NCBI GenBank assembly: GCA_945859605.1
Contig: OX243811.1
Coordinates: 30,963,953-31,027,952, forward strand
Direction: 5' to 3'
From: Lumbricus rubellus
Taxonomy: Eukaryota > Annelida > Clitellata > Crassiclitellata > Lumbricidae
Length of the DNA: 64,000 nucleotides
The translations under genes and the position numbers were made by a program. The notes beneath the pieces were generated by a model that was not told the DNA's origin, ran no database searches, and was given only the letters and a program-made list of their open reading frames with translations. Each line of letters starts with the position of its first letter. Within the stretch, counting starts at the first letter, position 1. Of this stretch, positions 23,700 through 35,500 are shown in pieces.

Positions 23700-24060
23700 T
23701 GCATGTATATAATTATATAATATATATATATATAGGTACATTTATACATGAGAGAACAGACTTTGAGATTCCTTTAAACATTAATTTTCAGAGGTGAGAA
23801 AACATCAAAGATTTGAAGGCGACAGCACATGAAAGAAAAAGTATTGGTAGATGTTAAGCTAATAATTTATTTACATCCTCTCCGTAATTCTTTAATTGGA
23901 CGTAAATTGGACGTTAATTGAGCTTCATATATGCACGGTTCTGTCATAGTAGCCTACTTATTAAGTTAGGCAGTATGCTATTCATCATCAAATAGACAAT
24001 AGGTATAATATTCTAAAGTTGCAGGCTTTTGTCTTGCACACTTTCACGGGGTTGATTTAA
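23700..24060. other. Gene-free stretch with (TA)n
   Basis: An AT run at about 23713-23733 follows the mariner. Otherwise there is no recognisable feature. Confidence 0.4.
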
Positions 24061-24247
24061 TTGCACTCCTCTGTGGGCATGCATAAATTTAGTGTGCGGG
24101 CCGTGGTTCGATTCCCGAAGGTGGCTATTTCAGAGATTCAAAATCTCGGGCTAGCACGGTCCGTCCACCGGGACCTAAATGGCATGGAGACACTAATCAT
24201 CTTTGATATGGCAGCACAACTGATGAGTCCAATACATGCCTCACAGT

Positions 24248-24282
<35 letters not shown>

Positions 24283-24290
24283 TTATTACT
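24061..24290 (+). mobile_element. Possible second SINE family copy with (CA)n(TA)n tail
   Basis: Contains a B-box-like GGTTCGATTCC (24111-24121) downstream of a poor A-box region, then 'aatctcgggctagcacgg' and 'ggacctaaatggcatggag', ending in (CA)15 and (TA)5. A tRNA-like head plus simple-repeat tail suggests a SINE, but only one copy is visible here, so the family is not confirmed. Confidence 0.4.
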
Positions 24291-25964
24291 TCTTCTCAGC
24301 TTAGCAATAGATGACCAGAAATAACAATGAAGGTCTGATGTAGGATTTGTTTAATTAGGCCTACTTCTGTAAGTGGCATGGCACTTCAGGCATCCGGTTA
24401 ATCTTCCACAGGCGTTGCCTAAGGGATTCTGCCCCCAAAAAGGCTTGCCACTTTAGCTGCTAACCCCCCCTCCCACCCTTAAACGTCGTTTATTAAGAGG
24501 ATGGCCGTCAAGGAGCTAACAGACATACAGACACAGGTCAACCGGTATCCTGTTGAGGGTGTAATCTGATCCAACTTCAGTCACTGTTAACACAGACACA
24601 CACATGCAGACACACAGACACACACGAACACACACACACACTGACACCATACCACACAAGCATCTACTTTTACTTGTACACATAAACAGACAACATGGAT
24701 TCAATTCCCATCACAAAAGTATATTCATGTAAATGATCAGGACGATGCTGAGCAACTTACTCCAAAGTGCTCCTTCTCATTTTTCCTTCTTTCCAGCCTT
24801 TTCCCCATTCCATCTCCTTCATGTGTGGGCAGAGGTACCAATCCTCAGGATCCGTAAACATTCAGTAAGCCTGGCGCCTGATGAGTGGGAAGCGACGACC
24901 CATAATAGGGTCTGCAGGGAGCAAAGTTTCAAGTGCATTCAAGACTTTCAAGAGGAAATGCCCCTGGCATGGGGTCAAAGGTGACTCTCCTTAAAGCTGT
25001 AATAACTTAAATTTTGCCTAAATTCATCAGAGTTTCATTGATTTCAGAGACAGTATTACATATGTCACCTAACCCTGCTATTTTCTATTTTAAACGGGCC
25101 TAGGGCCACTTGAAATCCAAGACCACGTCACATTTCTGCCAGCTAGCTGCACACCATACCTCAAGACTATATCTGTTTAAATTGTATCTACGATTACTCT
25201 AGTATTCCTAAGTTATGTTTTGTATTGCCCACAACACTATTTCCGTTGACGAAATAAATGAATAATAATATGAAATTAATGTGAAAACAGTCAGTTGTAC
25301 AGCCCTGATCCCTAGAATGAACAGACTCCACACTGCAGGAACACTAAAATTAATGGTCCAATAGTAAAGCAGAGACACTGTAGTGTTAAGCAAGATATAC
25401 CATTGCAACTGGATTTTTGCAATAGCTGGTTAAAACAGTAGAAACAACATTGGACAGCTTCGTCTACAAGCCACACAAATAACTGCTGCAATCCTACATA
25501 TCGACATCTATCGTTTATGAGGTTAAAAAACCGATCCATATAGGAAACCATTTCCATTCATGATCCCATTTGAAAAACATCAAAGCGCCATAATTCGGCT
25601 TACAGCAGGCGACCAGAGCACCATGCACAGACTCCGAAAGGCTCCTCATTTTCCATTCCACCCCCCTCTCCCCGTTCATTTTCCCATTCCCCCTCCCCGG
25701 ATCACACAATGGTTCCTTTCCACACCTTTTCCTCAGCCTTCTGTGATCTAAGACAGAAACACTAACCACATCCAGCATTCCCGAAATATATCCAGGTGCA
25801 ACTTGTGAACATTGACACAGTTCTGCAGTGTGAAAGGTTGTCTAGTCCTTGAACTGCGGTTGTTGAACATCACTTGAAACATCCTGTTAAACCTGCATCA
25901 TGTTTTTCAGGATTACCATTGATAGTGACACATAAAAAATAACTGATTACCTAACCTAATATTA
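24291..25964. other. Gene-free stretch without recognisable features
   Basis: CA-rich repeats occur at 24593-24640. The string 'aatgatcaggac' preceded by 'attcatgta' occurs at 24722 and again at 26009, a possible small dispersed repeat. An open frame at 24733-24984 has no recognisable domain. Confidence 0.35.
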
Positions 25965-25967
25965 ATA

Positions 25968-26008
<41 letters not shown>

Positions 26009-26072
26009 TTCATGTACGGTAAATGATCAGGACATGGCATTTCAGCAAATGTTTTTCAATAAATGATTGTGT

Positions 26073-26110
<38 letters not shown>

Positions 26111-26275
26111 TAATCCAACGTTCCAACGCCATTGCCTTCCAAGGCACCTTTGCTTCGCCTGATCTTGACGAGTTCTAGCCATTCCAGAATCCAATTTTTT
26201 TACGTCTCCGGATAAATAAAAAAAATAAATTAAATAAATAAATAAATAAAACTAAATAAACAATAATAATAACAA
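25965..26275. repeat. (ATA)n/(AATA)n microsatellite cluster
   Basis: Three A/T tracts: ATA repeats at about 25967-26007 and 26073-26108, and AAAT/AATA repeats at 26216-26275. Confidence 0.9.
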
Positions 26276-26420
26276 TTTATATGGCGCCGTAACACAGCCT
26301 TGTTGTTACAAGGGTGCCAATCATCACAGGTTGAGTACATGACTTGAGGATGTGAGTTTCATTACACAGGTTACACACCAAGGCTACAAAATAGCTTAAA
26401 CTCAAAATAACAATTAGGAA
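26276..26420 (-). mobile_element. Possible SINE/LINE 3' tail next to AAT repeat
   Basis: On the minus strand this reads 'ggctgtgttacggcgcca' followed by 'tataaattgttattatta'. A 'gcgccatataaat' end running into TTATTA repeats is a common 3' terminus of invertebrate SINEs and LINEs. The body is not recognised. Confidence 0.4.
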
Positions 26421-26564
26421 ATACACATAACATTATTACAGACTCATACATGTATGAATTTCTCTGCAACAGTATAAGTAACATAAATCATACCAGAGAC
26501 TATTAACATGGAAATATGCAGATTCAAAACCGGATGAAATGCAAATGGGTGCGGAAAGGGTATA

Positions 26565-27574
26565 TACACGGTGATTCATAAAAAAACGTTACCCTACATA
26601 AGTCATCATAACTCATGTCAATGACTATCAAATTTAATTAAATTTCAGAATAATGAAGATTGACGATCTAGCCAAGTGCTGTATAAATTATTTCATATTC
26701 AGAGCTATAATGACGTAACGCGGATGACGGAACTGATGACGTCACGATAATCTCGAGAAACAAGAGCAAGATTCCAACGTTCCCGTCAGTCACTGCGGTT
26801 GTATCATGCAAACTTGGTCAATTTCATCTGGTTTAGCCTCCTAGTGAGAAATTGTTTACTGTGGCATCACCCAGTAACAATCAGAATGTTCGCAATCACG
26901 TGTCGGCCGGTACACAGACGAGAGACGTTCCAGTGAATCGCCTTTTGCGGGATCGACCAACTTTCAGCAAATCTCTTAAGACATCGGTCGGGTCTCTGCA
27001 CTTGGTCATACGAACATATCCATTTCACGGTTTCACCGAACCAGTTGTTGAGGTTAATATTATGGACAATATTACAGAGATTTTCCACTAATATAGGCCT
27101 AAGGTCCTTTGCCAGACATTCGTGACATTACGGAGTAAGCTTATTTCATCGTCCATCATAATAGCGTTCGGGCGCACAGAGCTCGAGAGACCGTTGCGCA
27201 ATGGAAACTGAAACTCCTGATTGCATCACGCCTACTTTGTGGCCACCCAACAGTATTGATTTAAATTCAGTAGGCTATAAGATTATGTAGTGTCATGCAA
27301 AAAATGTCTACAAAATTCGAATATGTGATGTCAACGAGTTGTGGAGGCATCGGACACAATGAGCGCATCATTGATGAATCATCCAAGAAATGGCGTACGC
27401 GTCTTCGCGCATGCGTATCTGCCAAAGGAGGTAATTTCGAAAATAAATTTTAACCTTCATAATGTTCAGAAATGAATCCTCTATCTTCACCTACAATTTC
27501 ATCGACATAACCCGATGTTTGGCGGAGTTACAGTAAAATATGTAGGGTAACGTTTTTTTATGAATCACGGTGTA
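26565..27574 (+). mobile_element. Decayed Tc1/mariner element (1006 bp), TA-flanked
   Basis: The element 26567-27572 begins CACGGTGATTCATAAAAAAA and continues CGTTACCCTACAT. The right end carries the inverse of this ~34-bp sequence, with TA dinucleotides outside both ends. The 3' half holds a frame-shifted transposase remnant. The TIR family differs from the 22.7-kb element (short TIRs, different sequence). Confidence 0.88.
27120..27455 (+). pseudogene. mariner transposase remnant with frameshifts
   Basis: In shifting frames the translation shows a fragment like N-S-V-R-A-H-R-A-R-E-T (27159-27193), which corresponds to the second catalytic region, with Asn where an Asp is expected. It then shows ITPTLWPPNSIDLNSVGYKI (around 27226-27285), corresponding to the third catalytic region with the terminal Asp changed to Gly, and near the end a L-R-A-C-V-S-A-K-G-G-N-F-type terminus running to TAA at about 27453. 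Stops and frameshifts make it non-functional. Confidence 0.75.
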
Positions 27575-28925
27575 AATATGCTTGAATATATCTCAAACAG
27601 CTGTGCTAAACATACATAATTATATATATATATATTATATATGTATATTATATATGTAAATATACAAGAAAACTGTAATACGGTAAAAGCAGAGTTAATT
27701 GGATGACCAAATCATGCGGAATGCAGCATCCCTTGCAACTCCTGGATGGCTTCAGAACAGATCTGCATATATCATGTCTTTCACACTCAGCAGTTCCGCA
27801 CCTGCTTTGCTTGGTAACGCTTCGGAACAGGTGCCTTCCGTGGGGGACAGGCGGGCGGGGTCCCTATGCCGGGCAGGGTCAAAAAACCGACCCCGGGTGA
27901 CAGACTTCACTGATTACTGGTAAGCCGTCTGACCCTTCAGGTCAACCGGTTGCCACTCATAGGGGGACAATCACTTGGTTATTCATCTCATCTCATTAGT
28001 CCCATCCACCAAACCAGCGCCGGTACCTCCCTCTCTCTGTCTGCTGCCGCTGTGCCTCTCTCCCACCCCCTGCCCACTGCCCAGCTTAGCAGGGGGGCTT
28101 ACTGTCACTCGTGTGAAATCTCCCGACTGTATGGCGCCCTCTGGGGGACCCTGGCCAATCTGCGGGAGACCCTGGCCAATCTGAAAGCCTTCTTATGCAG
28201 TCTCGACACACCGAACTATAGACCCATTGTTTCGGCTTCATTCACACAACGCCAAGTAAATAATGAAGCGTCATTTATACGGATTGATTCTGACGCCAAT
28301 CAGCATTGATGAATATGACGACGGTCTCTCGTCAAATAAACGCGGGGCTCTGATTCAGAGGCACTGAATCATCAAACTGATCATACTACACACTTCGTCG
28401 AACGTTTTTATGGAAACTTATTGCTCTCTGTGTAATTATATTCTGCGACTCTGGGTTCTAAATGCATTATTCAAAGTCATCCACAGGCGCACTTTCTAAT
28501 CTCTAACATTAATCAAGATTATTTCCTTATTTATTTAAGCCTACGTGTTTCCACAGAGTGGGCCATATCCGCCAAAGCTAAAGATATATCTTGCAAGCTA
28601 CTGCATGGACACACATTTTAATGACATCTTATGGCAACAAAGGCCGCTGACGTCGAAAGAAATTATTTTGAACAATTTTTTACCAACTGGTATAGCTTCA
28701 TTGCCGACTTATTCTTTTTCCATCCCTGCACGGAAGAGAGTAGAGACTAAAGAGTCTACACAACAGGTTCCGCTTTTACCTATAATGTATGCAACTATGC
28801 TTTCTATAGATACTGCCACACTGGAATAATCTTCCACTGTCAACACTGGTCAAGATGGAGGTAGAGTTATTGGATAGCTAAATTTAATTATTTCTGTAAC
28901 ATTCTAAAATGCAATATGCATTGCA
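27575..28925. other. Gene-free stretch without recognisable features
   Basis: A TA run lies at 27618-27655. A G+C-richer zone at about 27780-28190 contains a duplicated 'accctggccaatctg' (28149 and 28174) and open frames without recognisable domains. A frame at 28545-28829 is also unrecognised. Confidence 0.35.

Positions 28926-28992
<67 letters not shown>
28926..28992. repeat. (CA)n(TA)n microsatellite
   Basis: About 15 CA units followed by about 17 TA units. Confidence 0.95.
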
Positions 28993-28996
<4 letters not shown>

Positions 28997-29279
28997 ATAA
29001 ATATCCGGAAATGGGTCAATGTTATCACAAGCAGGTCTTCTCAGCATTCCGGGTGTTTCATATAATGCGTGTTACATTACATTAGAGTAAAATTACTTTA
29101 CGTTAAGAATACCTCATATAATAATTTTTACTATGATCATCGTACATCATATCACAAAGACCTTTCATTATAAACAACCAATATTTCTGGTCCATTGGCC
29201 ATGCCAGATGCATTGCATGTAGCATAATCGTGACCTGTATTTTGAATTGCACTGAACTTATATCACGGTGACTCCATAC

Positions 29280-29688
29280 TACACTGTGTCCCAATAAATC
29301 GGGATCCCTTTTCATAATGTGAATAAAACAGGCAAATCTTAATCGATTTTCAAAATTTCAAAACTGTTTTCATTCCGAGATAATTATCTTCCACTGATTC
29401 GAATATGAAGTTTCTGGCATGAATATTGACGTCACAATTACGTCATTTGCATCAGAGAATTCAAATGTTAAGTACCGAACACAACGATTTTTGTTGACAT
29501 TTGGTTTCGATATGTAAATTAACGACGTCATTATGACGTAATTTTTTAGTGATGACCGTTCATAAATTACCAATTTGTAGATAATTATCTCAGGATAAAA
29601 ACAGTTTTGAAATTTTGAAAATCGATGAATATTTGCCAGTTTTATTAACATTATAAAAAGGGGTCCCGATTTATTGGGACACAGTGTA
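29280..29688. mobile_element. mariner-type MITE (405 bp), TA-flanked
   Basis: The element 29282-29686 starts CACTGTGTCCCAATAAATCG and ends with the inverse. The terminal inverted repeats extend about 110 bp with few mismatches, including shared 'tttcaaaatttcaaaact' and 'gagataattatct'. TA is present outside both ends. There is no transposase. The first six bases (CACTGT) match the 22.7-kb mariner, but the rest differs, so its helper is a related but distinct mariner. Confidence 0.92.
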
Positions 29689-30167
29689 TATAAAAAGGAC
29701 CGTATACACCAGAGAAATGACTACACAATACGTAAAGCACCCTAGACCCGAAAATGACTCAACCACACTTAAAAGGACCCTAGACCAGAGGAATGACCAC
29801 ATGCTGCATAATGAGCATAAAAATTAAAAAAGACCTTGCATAATAATAATATCGCAACAGTCGTACATCGATGTCGTACTCATTTGACGGTAAATCCTTT
29901 ATCGATTTTTGACGGTAAATCCTTTATCGTTTTTCTGATCCTATAGCAAATGTCGGTGGCTTATACGCTGCAGATGGCTGCATTCATGCCAATTCAACTA
30001 GATACTTACTGATCATCTCCGATAATCATTATCTCCACGATAATCATTATCTCCACGTAATCAATTCCGAGATATCCAGTTTAAGTTCAAAGCAGATGCT
30101 CCCACCTACACATGTAGGCTATATGAATGCACTGTGTTTAACTGTGTATCCAGGCTTGTATCAGTAT

Positions 30168-30168
<1 letters not shown>
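29689..30168. other. Gene-free stretch with small tandem duplications
   Basis: Short duplications include 'accctagacc' (29741, 29778), 'gacggtaaatcctttatcg' (29887 and 29911) and 'ataatcattatctccacg' (30021 and 30040). No gene. Confidence 0.5.
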
Positions 30169-30169
<1 letters not shown>

Positions 30170-30199
<30 letters not shown>

Positions 30200-30221
30200 T
30201 CAACAGCAGCAGCAGCAGCCA
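30170..30221. repeat. (CAG)n microsatellite
   Basis: Imperfect CAG tract of about 17 units with CAT and CAA interruptions. The poly-Gln/Ala frames are artefacts unless a host exon is shown. Confidence 0.9.
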
Positions 30222-30915
30222 GCGTCCTTATCTGGCATCCGTTGGATGCTGGTTGGCTGGTTGGATCAGTGGACAGGGCAACCAACATCATCAACTGGAG
30301 TAATTATGAGCCGATATCACATGCCATTAACCCCTTGCAAACCCAGGCTCAATGAAAAACCATTGGCTTCATTACAGATAGCATAATCCTGTAGAAATTT
30401 GTTCCGAACTATACAATTATATTCTCCAGCGATGTAATATTATATCCCAGTCATATACAATACATGCATGCATCAATGCATCACACATATATATATATAA
30501 TTATATATATATATATATATGCAACTATGTTTATGCATGTGCATAATTACCGGTATAGATCATGTTCTGCATACAAACACAAAGCCCGTATTACAGGTTG
30601 TGGTTTCACTGGTTTATACATATAATTATATATGAGTCACTTACACATAATATGTGTGGTGTGTGGTTGCGTATATAACATATATATACAATAATAACAT
30701 ATATTATGTATAAGTTGCCTGGAAAAAAACGATAAGAGCGGGCAAATACACAATTATCTCTGGGTGTCTCAGGGGTACCTCTCCTCTCTCTCCACTAAGC
30801 TGGTGGTGCAGTGTGGAGTTTGTGGTTCATGATTCTAGTACAATCCCCACTACAGACAGACATACAGGCATACAGGCATGGGCCGAAATCAACCGGAAAC
30901 AATACTCCAGCATAT
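30222..30915. other. Gene-free stretch with TA runs
   Basis: TA-rich tracts at 30486-30520 and 30620-30710. Nothing else recognised. Confidence 0.4.
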
Positions 30916-31170
30916 GATGAGGGCAGAAGGGGAAGAGGCGCAGAGGAAGTAGCTGAGGAGAGGGAGGACGAAGAGGAAGAAGCAGATGACATAAGTAAGA
31001 CTGGAGAAGGTCACGAGAAGGAAGAGTAGTAAGTAGGTAAGAATAGGAGGGGAGGATGACGATGGAGGGAGGAAATAGAAGCAACCCAAAGCGAGGTGTG
31101 GGTGAAGGAAGAAAATAGCAAGAATATGAAGTGGCAGGTAGAGATATGTAGAGAAGGGTGACGAGCTGCA
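30916..31170. repeat. Polypurine (GAGGA)-rich stretch
   Basis: About 250 bp with very few pyrimidines on the plus strand (gagggcagaaggggaagagg, gaggagagggaggacg). It gives Glu/Arg-rich plus and Ser/Leu-rich minus frames that are not genes. Confidence 0.7.
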
Positions 31171-32584
31171 AAAGTTGGAGGATAATGTATCACTAACATT
31201 TACGGCAAATTTATACACATTGTTTTTGCTAACTGATATATTTTGTTCATAAAGACATTATTGCATCATATAGAATGACATAGGAGAGTGGTATATAAAC
31301 TCTCAATTACATTACATTACTTTAATAATTATGATCAAAGTGCTCATCAGTTCATCTTATCTCTTAGTTAAGCACATGTATCCATTAATGTTGTCTGTGA
31401 TGGGAAATCTTTTACTTGCTTGCTAAGCAAGGCACTTTGAAAGGTCCTTGAAAATCCAACAACTTGATAGATGCCACAGTTTTGCTACACTTGAGTCGTG
31501 GAAAACATTTGAGTGACATTCAATGAACTTTCTTTACCTGCATGAGACAATTTATGGCTTCAAGTCTTTGAGTCAAAATGGTGTTTAATTTTAAAAGAAT
31601 TGAAGAGATATGAAAGTAGAAGAGTCCAAGAGATGCTCTGTCCGTGTCTGTCTGTCTGTCTCTGTGTTTGTTTATCTGTCTGTCTGTCTGTCTCTCTCTC
31701 TCTTCACTCTATATCTTCACGGTCAACTGGTCAGCAACTGGTCATTGGCTGACGGCCGTCTGTTCAAACATACATGGATGGACATGAAAGCCATTCATTC
31801 CTCTTCCTCTCTTTGGTCTGTCTGTGTCTGTCTGTCTGTCTGTCCTTCTGTCTTTCCTCCTCTCTCCAACTCTTGTCTGCTTCCATTATTTACGCAAGTA
31901 TAAGTTAGCTAAAACTTCAACTAGACAAAACCATCCAAGTTGAAATCGACTGTGGCTCCTATAATAATGATTGTAGTCATTGCAATCACCCACCAGGCGT
32001 CTCAGTCCCTTTCATCCTGACCACAGTTTTCTTGACTCTACTGTGCCATGTGACCTCATTGCCCTATACTAAGGTCCAGCATAGAAGTTTGAATGTGGTT
32101 CTTGGCATTTCTCTGCCTTGTGTTCTAACAACACTCATGCATCACCTTTTAACATATACTTCAAAACAACTCAGGCCAAGTGTACTACATACATGGGTTT
32201 TCTATATTGATGGTTGTTAAGATGTGAAATTCAACCACACACCCCCACCCGACGTCTGCTGTTGCCAGTCATGTCTCCACTGAAAATAGATTTTTTTCAG
32301 TAGGTGTTTATCTGCCATAGAAACTTTTCCTGTTTCAGGCCAGACCTCTGGTATCTTGTAGCCTATATCAGCAGGACTTCTCTAACACACACATGATGAA
32401 CATTCATTGCTTCATCTCACATCAAAGCAAACATCAACTGATATCCGTTTGAATAATGATAGCAGGGCAGCACAAGAAGATTAGATTACCTGGCAGTACC
32501 ACTTTTGGCAGCAATGTCTAATATCAACCTAATTACAGAAAAACGTCGTAAGTAAAACTGTGTAAGTAAAACTGAGTCGAGGTT
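31171..32584. other. Gene-free stretch with CTGT repeats
   Basis: CTGT tetranucleotide tracts at about 31642-31700 and 31815-31850. The region 31970-32220 has open but unrecognisable frames. No gene is supported. Confidence 0.4.
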
Positions 32585-35500
32585 TTGATTTGATTTGATT
32601 TGATTTATTGAACCAAAAAAACCCACATTTTCAATTAATGCAGTACATCAATAAACAGCTATTATAATAAAACAAATAACACAGTAAATTTAAGAGAATA
32701 ACATATAGGGAACAAAGGGCACACCTAAAGGGACGGGTCCCGCTGGTAGGGGCCCAGTGGATAAATACGTATACAGGTGAGTAAGAAAAGATAGATAGTT
32801 GGACAGAAAGTAGAAGATAGATGTCAATTATTTTCCATTTTTTCTATGTTTAATGTATGGGTACGAATAAGTCTTTTGAAATGTGGTAGGCTGTGAGCAG
32901 TACGTATGTCCTTGGGTAAATTATTCCACACTAGTGGTCCCTGGTACTGTATAGAAAATTTACGGGTGTTAGTTCTGGCATATTGGCAAATAAAGGCACG
33001 GTTACTTCTAGTAGTAATTACTGATGATACTGGGGTAAAAAATGACAAGAAGGCAATAGGTAGCATATTGTTGGCATACTTGAACATAAATTCACCTGTT
33101 TGGATAAATCTAATTTGTTCAATTTTAAAAATCTTAAGCTCTTCAAAAAGTGGTTTGGTATGTGAGTTATAAGATGACTTAGTAATAATGCGGATAGCCT
33201 TTTTTGTAGAATGTTTAATGTAGATAGGTGTGTAGGGTACGTTGAGGACCAGATGAAATTGCAGTAAGATAGGTAAGGTTGAATTAGTGCATGATATAAG
33301 TTCTTTAGTATAAACGTAGGCAGTAAGTATGAAATTCTCCTTAATATTCCGAGATTTTTCATGATTTTTTTTTATATTTCAAAAGTATGAACATTCCATT
33401 TTAAATGCTGGTCAACAAAAACCCCGAGAAACTTAGAAGATTCCACCTGTGGTATAGGAACGCCATCAATTGATAATCCATGAGCAGTAGTTGGTATGGT
33501 TTTTTTATTAGATCTGAAGATAATGTAGTTGGTTTTACTAATGTTAAGAGAGAGCTTGTTAGCTTTGAACCAGTCACTAGCAAGAGCTAGCTCCTTGTTG
33601 GCTTGATTAATTAGTTGATCATAGGAAGAGTTAGATAAAAATGCATTAGAATCATCAGCAAATAAGATATAACGTAGTAAGGACGATGAGTTAGGTAGGT
33701 CATTTATGTAAATTAAGAATAAGAGAGGTCCAAGTATAGATCCCTGTGGTACTCCATGTAGGATTAATTTGAGACTAGACAATGAACCATTACATAGGAC
33801 CTGTTGGGTTCTGTTAGTAAAGTAACTCTTAAACCATTTGTGAGTAATACCTCTAATACCGTAATGTTGTAATTTTTCCAGGAGTATTTTATGATTCACC
33901 GTATCAAATGCCTTGGCAAGGTCAAGGAATATACCTATAGAGAATTCATTATTATCAATTGCTTTGGAAATTTTATCTTGTATATCAAGTAAGGACATAG
34001 ATGTGGAGTGGCCGGATTGAAAACCATGCTGTAGTGGATAGAGCAGGTTAATGTGATTTATGTGAGAAAGCAGTCTATCGTACATAATTTTTTCAAATAA
34101 TTTAGAAAAATAAGGTAATATCGAAATAGGCCTGAAATTAGAGATTTCATTATTATTTCCTATTTTTTGAAATGGTAACACCTTGGCCATTTTAATCTCA
34201 GAGGGAACCACTCCATTTATTAGAGAGCAGTTAATTATTTCTGCCAGTGGGATAGCTAGGATATCCATTACTTGAGCCAATATGCACGGGTCAAGGTCAT
34301 CCAAGCCAGAGCTATGTGTAGCTTTAAGAGATTTGCTTATTGAAATAATTTCCGTTGGCGAGGTGGGAATAATGGCTAAAGAGCTTAACGTAGATGGAGG
34401 CAGATAGTCATTGAAAGTTTGGTCCACAGGTGGAATTTTCTGTGCAAGTGACTCAGCTAATTCAGTAAAGTAAGCATTAAAGTGGTTAGCCATATCATTC
34501 GGGACATTTGTCGTTATACCACTAACTTTTAGTTCTTTTATTACTGTGGTAGATTTTTCCGTTCTAGTTATGGATTTGATTACCCGCCATGTATTCTTAA
34601 TGTCGTTACTATATTTAGCGAATTCCTTCGCATAATAAGTTGATTCTACACTATTGCGAATTGCCTTAAATTTATTTCTATACACAGTAAACTTCTTTTT
34701 ATTTTCATTATTAGGGTGCTTTATATAATTGATATAAAGTTTTTCCTTTTTTTTAATTGCTCTTAACAATCCCTGGGTCATCCAGGGATGCTGAAAAGTG
34801 TTTTTCCTAGAACTTTTTTTAGGTTTAAGTGGGAATGCTAGGTCGAAATTGTATTTCACTATTTTTATAAAAGAAGAGTATGCATCATCAGTGTTATTTT
34901 CAAGACAATATCCCTGCACCAACGACCAGTCCACGTTAGATATCAAAGATTGAAAGGTAGAGATATTATTATCATTAACAATCCTTATCATATCAACTTT
35001 CCCTAGATTCACATTGTGATCCGGTAGATTATGCAGCCATGACATAACCGGTAGGTGATCAGAGATTTCTGTCAGTAGGATAGCAGATTCGATAATATGC
35101 TGAGCTGAGTTAGTAAAGATATTATCTATTAAAGTGCTTGAGGTGGGAGTGATCCTAGTAGGTCGGAGAATCAGTGGGAGAAAGTAGTGAGCCAACATAA
35201 GTTCAAAGTAATCATTGGAAGGTGAGTGGGAGGTTATTGACAGCAGATCAACATTAAAATCACCAGTGATGAAGATTCTTTTCCTTTTATATATATTGGA
35301 AGTCAAGTGATCCAGGAGTAAGGTCAGTTCATTATTGAAGAGTTCCATGTTAGAGTCTGGAGGTCGATACAAAACACATATAACAATGTCTGGACTTTTA
35401 GTTTGAGCAATATTAATAAGCTGTAATTCAAAAGTACTATAATTATTAGAGTGGTCAATTACAGAGAATTTAATTCCTTCTCCGATAAAAAACCCCACAC

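Noticed and set aside
27699..28310. Possible exon or retroelement fragment in a G+C-richer stretch
   Set aside because: Frames at 27699-27923 and 27950-28309 show no recognisable domain; Ser/Leu/Pro-rich composition looks incidental.
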